This document shows, piece after piece, positions 27,595 through 36,980 of a DNA stretch of 64,000 bases. Positions within the stretch are counted from its first letter, which is position 1, and each line of letters begins with the position of its first letter. Position numbers and translations under genes: made by a program. This stretch comes from Pseudobutyrivibrio sp. (GTDB lineage: Bacteria; Bacillota; Clostridia; Lachnospirales; Lachnospiraceae): assembly GCF_017471675.1 (NCBI RefSeq), contig NZ_JAFUSK010000028.1, forward strand, positions 1 through 64,000, given 5' to 3'. The notes beneath the pieces are model-generated. The model saw nothing but the letters and a program-made list of their open reading frames with translations. It was not told the DNA's origin and searched no databases.

Positions 27595-28806
27595 ATGAAT
27601 GGGTTTAGGGATTATTTACTAATTCAATATAAGAGGATTTTTAAATTGCTGCCAGGCATCATATTAATGATTGCCCTGGTGGCTATTTTGCTATCAGCAG
27701 CTTTATTTGCACTGCTTAATAGAGATGCCTACAAATCAGAGCAGATGCGCTACAAGCTTGGCCTTGTAGGCAGCACGGACAATGAGATGATTGACCTGGG
27801 TGTACACCTGCTTGAAACTGAGGATGACATGCAATTTGTATTAGAACTGGTTCAGTATGAAGATGAAGCTGAGGCAAAGGCAGCCCTTAGAAGTGCAGAC
27901 ATATCTGCCTATATCGTAATTACGGATGAGTTTGCAGATGCAGTGGATGCCATGACAAATGATGCCAAGCTTACATACTATGCCACCTCAGGGCAAAAGG
28001 GCATATCAAATGTAATGATGGACGAGATAGCACTTGTTGCAACCAACATCATTGTACCATCGGAAAAAGGTATCTGTACCCTGCGAGACATTATGCTTCA
28101 AGAAGGCTATGACAAAACTGATACTTACATGGCGGTATACGAAATCTTCATGGCTTATGTAAATACTATGATGCTGCGAGGTGAGATTTCCACCGTAACA
28201 GAGCTTGGCATATCGAATGGACTTACAACGCCACAGTACTATTTTGTAAGCTTGCTATTGTTTTTTCTTTTGCTTGTGACTATGTGTTTTGTGTCTTATT
28301 TTATTGGTATTAATCAAGCCCAGCACAAATTCTTTTCATCCAAAGGAATAACACCGTTGCAGCAGGTGCTGGGGGAATACATACCATTTCTTACTGTTAA
28401 TATAATTGTAGCACTGCTAGTGACAGGTCTTGCTAAGCTAACTGGCTTGGGTGATTTTATCGGAGTGGATATTGGCGGTGGATTTGTGCTAAGAATGGCT
28501 GTTATAGAAGCACTGTTTACTGGACTAGCTTTTTTGTTATACGAAATCCTAGAAGGAATAATAAACAAAGTGTTAGTGACATTTTTGCTGTACATAGCAG
28601 GCTCATATGCTTCTGGTTACTTTTATCCTAGGAGCATCTTACCTGAGATTATGCAGCAGGTAGGCCAGTGGCTTCCTACAGGCCTCGCCTTTGATTATCT
28701 AGGTGGTGTTGTTACAGGCGATAGCGGAGCATTTGTCATGGTGATTATGATTATCTACGTGGTTATTTTTGTGGGTGGTTCAGTGCTTATTAGGCGAAGG
28801 TATTAA
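27595..28806 (+). CDS. ABC-2 type permease, first of two
   Basis: The protein has 403 residues. An N-terminal helix (about 20-42) is followed by an outer domain of about 180 residues and then five or six clustered helices at the C-terminal end, the classical ABC-2 topology (YhaP/NatB-like). The start ATG at 27595 lies four bases after the ATPase stop; the longer TTG start at 27577 overlaps that gene. It likely pairs with the permease at 29645, although 838 bases of repeats lie between. Confidence 0.8.
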   Translation: MNGFRDYLLIQYKRIFKLLPGIILMIALVAILLSAALFALLNRDAYKSEQMRYKLGLVGSTDNEMIDLGVHLLETEDDMQFVLELVQYEDEAEAKAALRSADISAYIVITDEFADAVDAMTNDAKLTYYATSGQKGISNVMMDEIALVATNIIVPSEKGICTLRDIMLQEGYDKTDTYMAVYEIFMAYVNTMMLRGEISTVTELGISNGLTTPQYYFVSLLLFFLLLVTMCFVSYFIGINQAQHKFFSSKGITPLQQVLGEYIPFLTVNIIVALLVTGLAKLTGLGDFIGVDIGGGFVLRMAVIEALFTGLAFLLYEILEGIINKVLVTFLLYIAGSYASGYFYPRSILPEIMQQVGQWLPTGLAFDYLGGVVTGDSGAFVMVIMIIYVVIFVGGSVLIRRRY

Positions 28807-28880
28807 TGAATTGATGCATATCTGGGATAGACGTGAGGATAGAGATATTTATTGGACATAAGATTTATGGTGAGTTCTAA

Positions 28881-29528
28881 TCTAAGTGTTTTTATAGCTC
28901 TCATAAAAAACACTTATCACAATTTAAAAAAAGTTAAGTGGAATAAGAATTATATGGAAAAAAACGCACTATTTTCAGGCTAAGTTAAGTGATTGCAGGG
29001 CTATGTAATAAAACACTTATATAATAGTTAAGTGTAATTTGTTTATAATCTCAATGCACTTAACTATGGGCTGAAATAGTAAGCTTTTTAAGATATTCAG
29101 TGAAATCCACTTAACTTTTCAAAAAAGGTGATAAGTGTTTTGCGATGACATTGAAATAACACTTATATTATTTAAGTGGATTTTATAATTTTATTAATCC
29201 CACTTAAAATCTGAAAAGTAAGTTAAGTGGGGAAAATGAAAATTAATCTTTCACTTAAGAAAGACTAAATGATTTTAATTATATTTAAGTGAATTGGCGA
29301 AACTCAGATTTTCACTTAACTTACTGTTAAGTGAAAAATGGTTATTGGCTATGGTCACTTAACAGCAGCAATAATAAGCAGCAAAAAGTTAAGTGAATTC
29401 TTTTTTCTGCTGAGAAAACTTAACTGGGTTTTGCGATTTTAAGTGAAAAAATATTAATTCTATTTTCACTTAACAAAGGAGAGATTTTTAGTTAAGTGAA
29501 AATAGAAGAATGAAAAATACACTTAAGT
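28881..29528. repeat. Chain of inverted TTAAGTG / CACTTAA repeats
   Basis: About 23 copies of the word TAAGTG or its complement CACTTA occur in 650 bases, mostly alternating in orientation. Neighbouring opposite copies share extra flanking bases, so stems differ pair by pair: AAGTGTT/AACACTT (29133 and 29157), CACTTA/TAAGTG around a 7-base loop (29160), AAGTGGATT with AATCCCACTT (29173 and 29196), a 12-base stem TTTTCACTTAAC/GTTAAGTGAAAA around five bases (29310) and the same stem again at about 29463-29500. No gene, tRNA or known RNA is seen. It separates two permease genes of one exporter. Confidence 0.85.
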
Positions 29529-29644
29529 TACTGCTTTTGGCAGTGTTTGAGATATGTCAGAGATAGAACAATATTGATAAGACCAGCCATTATACTGCTG
29601 TAATTGTAAAAAATGGATTATATATGTTTGGAGAATACTAAAAA

Positions 29645-30772
29645 ATGATTCTTACAAAATATATGTTGCTTTTAAAGCGACTATTTAAAAAGAAAAGCTA
29701 TATATTCATGCTTTTGCTGGTGCCGGTGATGGTACTGGCGCTTAAAGGGGTGAGCCGCGGTGACGCCGGACTTATGACAATAGGTGTTTATATTCCAGGG
29801 GATGATTACGCCAGCAATAGCTTAATGGAAAGCATAGAAGATGAGCCAGGTAGCTTTAAGTATATCTTCTATGATGACAGGGAGAAACTTATAGAAGATG
29901 TAAAGTGCCAGCAGCTTTCCGAAGGGTGGATATGTCCTGATAATTTAGATGAGGCTGTGGAAAGCATTGTATCAATGGGGCAGTCTGATAGCAGAATAGA
30001 AATTGTAATCAGGGAACAGGGATTATCTCACCTGCTTAGCAGAGAGGTGCTAAACAGTAGAGTGTACAAAAGCCTGGCAAGACAGATGGCATATACATAC
30101 ATTTCAGAAAAGCTGTACAAAGGAGAACAATCTAAAGCTCAACAGAACAAAATCCTAAATACCTTTGATAGCTATGAAATAAACGGTAATCTCTTTGAAA
30201 TGGGTTACCTAGATGATACTAAGACCCAAAACAACAATGCTACAAACTACGTAATGATGCCACTAAGAGGAATACTAGCCCTGTGGCTGCTAACCCTATC
30301 CATAGCGGCATCCATGTATTATTTAGAAGATGAAAAAAATGGATTATTCATTTGGTGGAAGCCCCGTTTTGGACTGATAAGAGATTTTTTGTACTACGTA
30401 GTAATAATGGCAATCCCTACAATTATGGTTATAGTGGGCTTAAGATTTGGTGGTGTTAGCACCAGTCTACATAGGGAGATACTATCAATTACTATTTACG
30501 ATTTCACCTTAATTTGCATGGCAAACATTCTGCGTGAAATAATGGGTACAATAAAGGGCCTTGGCATAATAACGCCAGTATTAATTATGGCATCAGCCTT
30601 GCTGTCTCCTGTGTTTGTAGATTTTAAAGAAGGTAGAATACTACAAAAACTTTGCCCTACATTTCACTATTTGAATAGTATCAATGACGCATATTATCTT
30701 AAAACATTAATATTGTTTGGCATTACGTTATTATTAATACACAGTATTGTTCGATTAATTATTCGAAGGTGA
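29645..30772 (+). CDS. ABC-2 type permease, second of two
   Basis: The protein has 375 residues. A basic N-terminus and first helix (about 18-35, FMLLLVPVMVLALKG) are followed by an outer domain containing MTIGVYIPGDDYASNSLMES, like the DUF3533/ABC-2 outer domains, then five C-terminal helices. GGAG lies upstream of the ATG at 29645. It probably forms a heterodimer with the permease at 27595 and uses the ATPase at 26925. It converges on the AraC-type regulator, three bases away. Confidence 0.75.
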   Translation: MILTKYMLLLKRLFKKKSYIFMLLLVPVMVLALKGVSRGDAGLMTIGVYIPGDDYASNSLMESIEDEPGSFKYIFYDDREKLIEDVKCQQLSEGWICPDNLDEAVESIVSMGQSDSRIEIVIREQGLSHLLSREVLNSRVYKSLARQMAYTYISEKLYKGEQSKAQQNKILNTFDSYEINGNLFEMGYLDDTKTQNNNATNYVMMPLRGILALWLLTLSIAASMYYLEDEKNGLFIWWKPRFGLIRDFLYYVVIMAIPTIMVIVGLRFGGVSTSLHREILSITIYDFTLICMANILREIMGTIKGLGIITPVLIMASALLSPVFVDFKEGRILQKLCPTFHYLNSINDAYYLKTLILFGITLLLIHSIVRLIIRR

Positions 30773-30775
30773 GTA

Positions 30776-31642
30776 CTATCTTCTGTACTCCCTCGGTGTC
30801 TTATCATATTTCTTTTTAAACTGCCTGTTAAAATGAGATAGATTTTCAAAACCTACCTGCTGAGATATATCAAGCACAGAATCCTCTGTAGAAAGAAGCA
30901 GGCGGGCAGCCATAGAAAGCCTGTAGTCGTTTAGGTATGTTACGAAGCTAACCCCAAAGGCTTCCTTAAAAAATCGCATAAAATGAGATTCAGAAAATCC
31001 GGCAAGCTTTGCCATTTCATCAACTGATGTGGGTTCATCATAATGGAACTCCACATGCTTGATAACTGGCTTAAGCTTGTCTATTTTTTTCTTGGTAGAT
31101 GTATCAATGTGCTGCTCGTATATGGTAACCAAATTAAAAAGCAACAGATACATATTCCCTTTTATAGCCAGCCCCCAGGCACCTTCACGGTGACTGGAAA
31201 TGTTGTCGTTGCTATCCAGATATCTTTTGATGCTTTCATACCCGGTAACACCAGGCTTGAATATAGAAGGAATGGCAACCGCACTTTCAAAAAAAGGTAA
31301 CAGAAAACTATCATAAAAATCATCTAGAGTTGACGCAAACATCTTAGAATCAAAAATGATATTTTCATATTCCATGGATTCATTTTCAAATTGATATATG
31401 CCGTGCACCCTACTAGGCAAAATAAATGCAATATCCCCAGCTGACACCGTATGCTCATGTCCATCAATAACAATGATGCCACAGCCCTTTTTGATATAAA
31501 TGAATTCCGCATCTTCATGCCAATGCAATGGCACACTCTCAAAATCCAAAGGAATTGTGCAAGGGTATGTGTTGTATGGAATATTGTAGTCAAAGTGACT
31601 TTTGTTTTCGTGTATGGCTTGGTATTCGTTAATGTTTATCAT
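30776..31642 (-). CDS. AraC family transcriptional regulator with cupin sensor domain
   Basis: The protein has 288 residues. An N-terminal cupin-like domain (about 15-150) shows PLHWHEDAEFIYIKKGCG and DIAFILPSRVHGI, the typical sugar-sensing fold. The C-terminal hundred residues hold two helix-turn-helix units: SVDEMAKLAGFSESHFMRFF and VLDISQQVGFENLSHFNRQF, ending in the AraC signature KKYDKTPREYRR. Such proteins usually activate carbohydrate genes. It is divergent from glycogen phosphorylase, with 282 bases of repeat-filled spacer between, so control of that gene is possible but unproven. Confidence 0.9.
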   Translation of the reverse strand: MININEYQAIHENKSHFDYNIPYNTYPCTIPLDFESVPLHWHEDAEFIYIKKGCGIIVIDGHEHTVSAGDIAFILPSRVHGIYQFENESMEYENIIFDSKMFASTLDDFYDSFLLPFFESAVAIPSIFKPGVTGYESIKRYLDSNDNISSHREGAWGLAIKGNMYLLLFNLVTIYEQHIDTSTKKKIDKLKPVIKHVEFHYDEPTSVDEMAKLAGFSESHFMRFFKEAFGVSFVTYLNDYRLSMAARLLLSTEDSVLDISQQVGFENLSHFNRQFKKKYDKTPREYRR

Positions 31643-31747
31643 AATAAATATCTCCTAATAGCAGAATAGTATCACTTTTTGGCGGTATAAGGCAAGTAAA
31701 ACGTGCGCCATGAGCATTATAATGCAATTAAAGTTGATTGATACATA

Positions 31748-31904
31748 CCCTCATCCGTCACCTTCGGTGCCACCTTCCCCCAGAGGGGGAAGGCAAAAAG
31801 GCTTCGCCCCTTTAGGGGGTGCTAAACAGGCTCCAGTGGAGCCTGTTTAGCACCGACCGAGCCGGGAGGCGAGACAAGCTGTCAGCACAGCTGACTGATG
31901 AGGG
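31748..31904. repeat. MITE-like composite of the GATGAGG family, copy 2
   Basis: The ends are inverted repeats, CCCTCATC (31748-31755) and GATGAGGG (31897-31904). The left arm holds CCTTCCCCC/GGGGGAAGG, the right arm GTCAGC/GCTGAC (31881-31895). Inside lies a perfect palindrome with a 17-base arm (31818-31834) pairing with 31838-31854 around AGT. There is no transposase, so it would have to be mobilised in trans. It ends 20 bases before the phosphorylase start codon. Confidence 0.75.
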
Positions 31905-31924
31905 GCAGATTTAAGGAGGATAAC

Positions 31925-34174
31925 ATGACAGCAAACGAATACATCAAGGTGCGCTTCGGCCGCCACATGGATCAGTGTACAAACGAGGAAATCTACATCG
32001 GCCTACTAGAATACGTAAAGGATCAGGCAAAGAACAAGGAAATCGCCGGCGGCAAGAAGAAGCTCTACTACATCAGCGCAGAGTTCCTTATCGGAAAGCT
32101 TCTTTCAAATAACCTTATTAACTTGGGACTTTATGACGAGGTAAAGGCAGAGCTTGAGGCTTGCGGAAAGTCACTTGCAGAAATTGAGGAAATCGAGGTT
32201 GAGCCTTCACTTGGAAATGGTGGTTTAGGACGTCTTGCAGCATGCTTCCTTGATTCTATCGCAACACTTGGCCTTAATGGTGATGGCGTAGGACTTGCTT
32301 ACCACATGGGTCTTTTCAAGCAGGTGTTCAAGGATAATCTTCAGACAGAAGAGCCAAACCCATGGATGAACGACCATAGCTGGATGACACCTACAGAGAG
32401 AACATACCGTGTTGATTTCGGTGGCTTCAACGTAACCAGCCGCATGTACGATATCGATGTAACAGGTTACGATTCAGTTACTACAAAGCTTCATCTTTTC
32501 GATGTTGATACAGTAGATGAGAGCATCATCACAGATGGAATCAACTTTGATAAGAGCGAGTTTGCAAAGAACCTTACATTATTCCTATATCCAGATGATT
32601 CTGACGATAACGGTAGACTTCTTAGAGTATATCAGCAGTACTTCATGGTAAGTAACGCTGCCCAGCTTATCTTAGATGAGGCAGTAGAGAAGGGCTCTAA
32701 CCTTCACGACCTTGCAGATTATGCTGTAATCCAGATTAACGATACACACCCATCTATGGTAATCCCTGAGCTTATCAGATTGCTCCAGATTAGAGGACTT
32801 ACAATGGATGAGGCTATCGACGTAGTTTCAAAGTGCTGCGCATACACAAACCATACAATCCTTGCAGAGGCTCTTGAGAAGTGGCCAATCCACTTTATGA
32901 TGAAGGCTGTTCCACAGCTTATGCCTATCATCCGCGAGCTTCACAACAGAATCCATATTAAGTACAACAACCCAGAAGTAGATATCATCAAGGATGGTCT
33001 TGTACACATGGCACACATGGATATCCACTACGGTATCTCTATCAACGGTGTTGCTGCCCTTCATACAGAGATTCTTAAGGATACAGAGCTTAACGCATTC
33101 TACAAGCTCTACCCAGAGAAGTTCAACAACAAGACAAACGGTATCACATTCCGTAGATGGTTACTTTACAGCAATCCTGAGCTTTCTAAGCTTATCGAAG
33201 AGTTAATTGGACCAGGCTTCAAGAAGGATGCTACAGAGCTTAAGAAGTTAGAGCAGTACATGAACGATGATGCTGTTGTTCAGAGATTCTTAGACGTTAA
33301 GAACACAAGAAAGACAGTTCTTAAGAACTACCTTGCAAAGACACAGGGAATCAACATCGACGACAACAGTGTTTACGATATTCAGATTAAGAGATTACAC
33401 GAGTACAAGCGTCAGCAGATGAACGCCCTCTACGTAATCAACAAGTACTTCGAGATTAAGGAAGGCAAGAAGCCAGCTCGTCCAATCACAGTTATCTTTG
33501 GTGCTAAGGCAGCTCCTGCTTACGTAATCGCAAAGGATATCATTCACCTTATCCTCTGCCTGTCAGAGATTATCGACAATGATCCAGAGGTAAGCCCTTA
33601 TCTCAAGGTTGTTATGGTAGAAAACTACAACGTAACACTTGCTGAAAAGCTTATCCCAGCATGCGATATCCACGAGCAGATTTCACTTGCATCTAAGGAG
33701 GCATCTGGTACTTCAAACATGAAGTTCATGCTTAACGGTGCTGTTGCAATCGGTACAATGGATGGTGCTAACGTTGAGATGCACGAATTCGTAGGTGACG
33801 ACAACATCTTCATCTTTGGTGAGGATTCAGACACAGTTATCAAGCGTTACGCTGATGCAAGCTACGTATCGCGCGACTACTATGAGAAGGATGCTAATCT
33901 TAAGAAGTGCGTAGATTTCATCGTATCTGACAAGCTTATGGAAGTGGGCAAGAAGGAGAACCTTGAGAGACTTTACAACGAGCTTCTTAACAAGGACTGG
34001 TTCATGACATTCCCTGACTTCAAGGATTACTGTGAGACTAAGGAAAAGGCTTACAAGGCTTACGAAAACCGCACAGAGTGGGGACGTAAGATGATTAAAA
34101 ACATCGCAAACGCAGGCTTCTTCTCATCAGACAGAACAATCGAGCAGTACAACAAAGATATTTGGAAATTATAA
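31925..34174 (+). CDS. glgP: Glycogen/starch (maltodextrin) phosphorylase
   Basis: The protein has 749 residues, shorter than the 800-840 of animal or E. coli enzymes, as in several Clostridia. It releases glucose-1-phosphate from alpha-1,4-glucans. Conserved parts include [51 protein letters not shown], the [14 protein letters not shown] segment, NGITFRRWL and the PLP site [15 protein letters not shown], where Lys carries the cofactor. AAGGAGG at 31913 sits before the ATG at 31925. Codon use is strongly biased towards major codons, suggesting high expression. Confidence 0.95.
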   Translation: MTANEYIKVRFGRHMDQCTNEEIYIGLLEYVKDQAKNKEIAGGKKKLYYISAEFLIGKLLSNNLINLGLYDEVKAELEACGKSLAEIEEIEVEPSLGNGGLGRLAACFLDSIATLGLNGDGVGLAYHMGLFKQVFKDNLQTEEPNPWMNDHSWMTPTERTYRVDFGGFNVTSRMYDIDVTGYDSVTTKLHLFDVDTVDESIITDGINFDKSEFAKNLTLFLYPDDSDDNGRLLRVYQQYFMVSNAAQLILDEAVEKGSNLHDLADYAVIQINDTHPSMVIPELIRLLQIRGLTMDEAIDVVSKCCAYTNHTILAEALEKWPIHFMMKAVPQLMPIIRELHNRIHIKYNNPEVDIIKDGLVHMAHMDIHYGISINGVAALHTEILKDTELNAFYKLYPEKFNNKTNGITFRRWLLYSNPELSKLIEELIGPGFKKDATELKKLEQYMNDDAVVQRFLDVKNTRKTVLKNYLAKTQGINIDDNSVYDIQIKRLHEYKRQQMNALYVINKYFEIKEGKKPARPITVIFGAKAAPAYVIAKDIIHLILCLSEIIDNDPEVSPYLKVVMVENYNVTLAEKLIPACDIHEQISLASKEASGTSNMKFMLNGAVAIGTMDGANVEMHEFVGDDNIFIFGEDSDTVIKRYADASYVSRDYYEKDANLKKCVDFIVSDKLMEVGKKENLERLYNELLNKDWFMTFPDFKDYCETKEKAYKAYENRTEWGRKMIKNIANAGFFSSDRTIEQYNKDIWKL

Positions 34175-34179
34175 TATAT

Positions 34180-34217
34180 AATAAGGAGGGACCCACGAAG
34201 TGGGAGGATTCCTTATT
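34180..34217. repeat. Two-helix hairpin module after glgP
   Basis: AATAAGGA (34180-34187) pairs with TCCTTATT (34210-34217); inside, CCCAC (34192-34196) pairs with GTGGG (34200-34204). The internal loop GGGA / AGGAT is shared with the central part of the elements at 54733 and 56147, while the paired bases differ. It may also help to end glgP transcription. Confidence 0.65.
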
Positions 34218-34222
34218 ATCAC

Positions 34223-34264
34223 GACGCACCCCATTGCCGAAGGCAATCCTAATGGGTGCGTCTT
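34223..34264 (+). terminator. Long hairpin after glgP, possible terminator
   Basis: GACGCACCC (34223-34231) pairs with GGGTGCGTC (34254-34262), extended by CATT/AATG and an inner GCC-GAA-GGC hairpin. The T-run after it is weak (TTCCCGTTT), so termination would be partial. Confidence 0.5.
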
Positions 34265-34381
34265 CCCGTTTAGATTGGTTAGATTCTCAAAAAGGATTTC
34301 ATTGATTTATTGCCTATTCCATGGTAAAATATCACCTAGTTGTGGCTCCAGGGGAGCGATAGATATGGAGGATATTTTTAT

Positions 34382-34864
34382 ATGAATACACTTGGAATTG
34401 TACTACTAGTGATTGCGATTGTTCTCGTAGTTGCTATGGTGGTTTTATATTTTCTTGGTAAGCGTATGCAGACACGCCAGGATGAGCAGAAGGCACAGAT
34501 GGATGCTGTTGCACAGCAGGTTTCAATGCTTATCATTGATAAGAAGCGTATGAAGCTTAAGGATGCAGGTCTTCCAGAGGCTGTTGTAGCTAACACACCA
34601 TGGTATGCTAAGGGTTCTAAGATTCCTGTTGTTAAGGCTAAGGTAGGTCCACAGGTTATGACTCTTATCTGTGATGCTCAGATTTTTGATGACATCCCTG
34701 TTAAGAAGGAAGTTAAGGCTACTGTATCAGGTCTATACATTACTAAGGTTAAGGGTTTACACGGTAAGACAGAGCAGAAGGACACTAAGAAGAAAAAGGG
34801 TGGTCTTAGAGCTTGGGCACTTAAGAAGCAGGCAGAGCTTAACGAGCAGTCAAAGAACAAATAA
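34382..34864 (+). CDS. Small single-pass membrane protein, unknown function
   Basis: The protein has 160 residues. A membrane helix (about 4-26, GIVLLVIAIVLVVAMVVLYFLG) is followed by a cytoplasmic basic part with KRMKLKDAGLPEAVVANTPWYAKGSKIPVVKAKVGPQ and a Lys-rich tail. The middle portion (MTLICDAQIFDDIPVKKEVKATVSGLYI) resembles a small beta domain. I do not recognise a named family. GGAGG at 34366 precedes the ATG at 34382. It stands alone and ends in a strong terminator. Confidence 0.75.
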   Translation: MNTLGIVLLVIAIVLVVAMVVLYFLGKRMQTRQDEQKAQMDAVAQQVSMLIIDKKRMKLKDAGLPEAVVANTPWYAKGSKIPVVKAKVGPQVMTLICDAQIFDDIPVKKEVKATVSGLYITKVKGLHGKTEQKDTKKKKGGLRAWALKKQAELNEQSKNK

Positions 34865-34878
34865 ATAATTAGACACTA

Positions 34879-34913
34879 AGCGCTAGCGGAAATCCGCTGG
34901 CGCTATTTTTTTT
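34879..34913 (+). terminator. Rho-independent terminator
   Basis: AGCGCTAGCGG (34879-34889) pairs with CCGCTGGCGCT (34894-34904, one G-U) around AAAT, followed after one A by eight T. Confidence 0.9.
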
Positions 34914-34962
34914 ACTTGTTGTGGGGCATTTACGGAAAAAGCTCACAAGAATCCTAAAAATG

Positions 34963-35139
34963 TTGCGCATAAATTGCGCAATAATGATAGTAAAAATAAA
35001 CAAATTGCACAGTTATTATTTGTAATTGTATACGAATAATAAAAAAAGATTGACTAAAGTGTGTATTATCAGCTAATATTTTCTTTGTTAACAGCTGGAA
35101 ACGTTTCCAAACCAAAGAAAAAGCGCAACACGTTGCGCT
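34963..35139 (+). promoter_or_regulatory. Amylase control region: promoter, cre-like operator and GTTGCGC repeats
   Basis: TTGACT (35050-35055) and TAATAT (35074-35079) form an 18-base-spaced promoter. TGGAAACGTTTCCA (35096-35109) is a perfect 14-base palindrome fitting the catabolite-responsive element of CcpA or a related LacI-type repressor, placed just downstream of the start site. A second palindrome, AGCGCAAC/GTTGCGCT (35122-35139), shares its half site with the direct TTGCGCA repeats at 34963 and 34974 upstream of the promoter. Repression by glucose is the likely meaning of the first; the second set may bind a dedicated regulator. Confidence 0.7.
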
Positions 35140-35197
35140 AAAGTCGACTAAAACAAAAGGTAAAGAAGAAAAAGAGAATACAATTTGGGAGGATAAC

Positions 35198-36910
35198 ATG
35201 TCAAATAAAAGAATAAGCAAAGGTATTTTGTCTTTGTTGATGGCCGCTGGCATTGTGGCTACAAGCTTTGTAAGCGCACCTAAGGTAGAGGCTGCTTCGC
35301 TTAACAGCTATGGATTGGCAACAAACATTAAGGATGGAAATATTCTTCATTGCTTTGATTGGACTTATCAGCAGATAATTGATGAGCTGCCAAACATTGC
35401 AGCAGCAGGCTTTACATCTGTACAGACATCGCCAGCACAGGCGGCTCGCGCAGAGGATGGTACCTGGTATTATCTGTATCAGCCAAGCGGTTTTTATGTG
35501 GGAAATGCAGGCCTTGGCTCTGAGGATGATTTAAAGCGTTTGTGTACTGAGGCAGATAAATATGGAATTAAGATTATAGTTGATGTGGTTGCTAACCACT
35601 TGGCTGGTGATCATACATACATCGATGATAGCCTAAAGCCTTCTGAGTATTGGCACAATTGCTATGGTGGTATCGATTACAATAACAGATACGAAATCAC
35701 TCACCATAACATAGGAATGCCAGATATTAATTCAGAAAACTCATATGTACAGCAAAAGGTTCAGTGGTATGTATCACAGCTCAAGGCAGATGGTGTAGAT
35801 GGAATCAGATGGGATGCTGCAAAGCACATTTCATTACCATCAGAGGGATGTGGTTTCTGGAGCTCAGTAATCGATAAATCGATGTTCAATTACGGCGAGA
35901 TTCTTGATAGACCTGTTTGCAACAATGATGGCTATGCAAATTCACTTATGAGTGAGTACACAGATTACATGTCAGTTTCAGATGCTGTATATAGCAGAAG
36001 CGTCATGCAAGCTATCAATAGCGGAAGCGTTCCAACAGGATATGGCTTCTGGACTTTGGTAAATGGTATCGAAGATAACGAGGTTGTATATTTTGCTGAG
36101 ACTCACGATACTTATTCTAACAACACAAATGAAGATGGCTGGACAAAGTACATCGAACAGAACAAGGTTGATAGAGCATATGCAATCGTTGCTTCAAAGG
36201 CAAATGCTTCAGCACTTTATTTCTCAAGACCTTACGCGACAGAAAAGACAGCTATTAAGATTGGCGTAAAGGGAAGCACAAGCTTTAAAAATCCTGAAAT
36301 TGCTGCAGTAAACAAGCTTCATAATCAGTGCGCAGGGGAAAGCGAATACTATAGCACAACAGGAAATGTGGCAGTGGTAGCAAGACAGACAGGTGCAACA
36401 CTTGTACTTGGTTCAGGCTGTAATCAGAATGTTACTGTAAACAATGCAGGCTCTCAGCTTCAGCCAGGCACATATAAGGATGCAGTTAGTGGTTCAACCT
36501 TCGAAGTTACAGCATCAAGCATCTCAGGCTACATTGGATTATCAGGAATCGCAGTACTGTTAAAGGAGGAAACAACTCCTGATACACCAGTAAATCCAGA
36601 TGAGCCAGACGTGGTAAAGCTCTATTTTAGTAACAATTACAATTGGAATCAGGTATATGCTTATACATGGGGCGGCTCATCAGAGGGCAAGGCTTGGCCA
36701 GGTGAGGCAATGACATATGTTAGACAAAATGAGTTTAACGAAAGCATATATAGCATTACAGTTCCAAAGGACATTGCTGGATTAATCTTCACAGATGGAA
36801 ATGGAAATCAAACAATCGATATTACCAGTGGTTTCACTGATGGATTGGGATATTACATTTCGGGAACTTCTTCTAATAAATATACTGTAGGAACATACAC
36901 ATATAAGTAA
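35198..36910 (+). CDS. Secreted alpha-amylase (GH13) with C-terminal starch-binding domain
   Basis: The protein has 570 residues. A signal peptide ends near residue 34 (APKVEAAS). The GH13 barrel shows the four usual regions: DVVANH, GIRWDAAKH with the nucleophile Asp (about 206), NYGEIL with the acid/base Glu (about 234) and FAETHDTY with the third Asp (about 302). A domain C follows, then a Pro/Asp linker (TTPDTPVNPDEPD) and a CBM26-like starch-binding domain (about 472-570, LYFSNNYNWNQVYAYTWG with aromatic ligands). It would break down starch outside the cell for glgP and importers. No sortase motif or SLH domain is seen, so it is probably released. Confidence 0.93.
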   Translation: MSNKRISKGILSLLMAAGIVATSFVSAPKVEAASLNSYGLATNIKDGNILHCFDWTYQQIIDELPNIAAAGFTSVQTSPAQAARAEDGTWYYLYQPSGFYVGNAGLGSEDDLKRLCTEADKYGIKIIVDVVANHLAGDHTYIDDSLKPSEYWHNCYGGIDYNNRYEITHHNIGMPDINSENSYVQQKVQWYVSQLKADGVDGIRWDAAKHISLPSEGCGFWSSVIDKSMFNYGEILDRPVCNNDGYANSLMSEYTDYMSVSDAVYSRSVMQAINSGSVPTGYGFWTLVNGIEDNEVVYFAETHDTYSNNTNEDGWTKYIEQNKVDRAYAIVASKANASALYFSRPYATEKTAIKIGVKGSTSFKNPEIAAVNKLHNQCAGESEYYSTTGNVAVVARQTGATLVLGSGCNQNVTVNNAGSQLQPGTYKDAVSGSTFEVTASSISGYIGLSGIAVLLKEETTPDTPVNPDEPDVVKLYFSNNYNWNQVYAYTWGGSSEGKAWPGEAMTYVRQNEFNESIYSITVPKDIAGLIFTDGNGNQTIDITSGFTDGLGYYISGTSSNKYTVGTYTYK

Positions 36911-36924
36911 TATCAAGGAATATG

Positions 36925-36955
36925 AGGCGTAGTCTTATGGGACTACGTCTTTTTT
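36925..36955 (+). terminator. Rho-independent terminator of the amylase gene
   Basis: AGGCGTAGTC (36925-36934) pairs with GACTACGTCT (36941-36950, one G-U or mismatch), followed by a run of T. Confidence 0.88.
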
Positions 36956-36980
36956 CAACTATTTTTTAGAATATAACCTA

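Noticed and set aside
28881..29528. Replication origin iterons or a phage operator cluster
   Set aside because: No dnaA, rep or phage gene lies nearby, copies alternate in orientation at irregular spacing, and flank pairing is specific to neighbours.
31748..31904. Insertion sequence
   Set aside because: It has inverted ends but no room for a transposase; at most it is a non-autonomous element.
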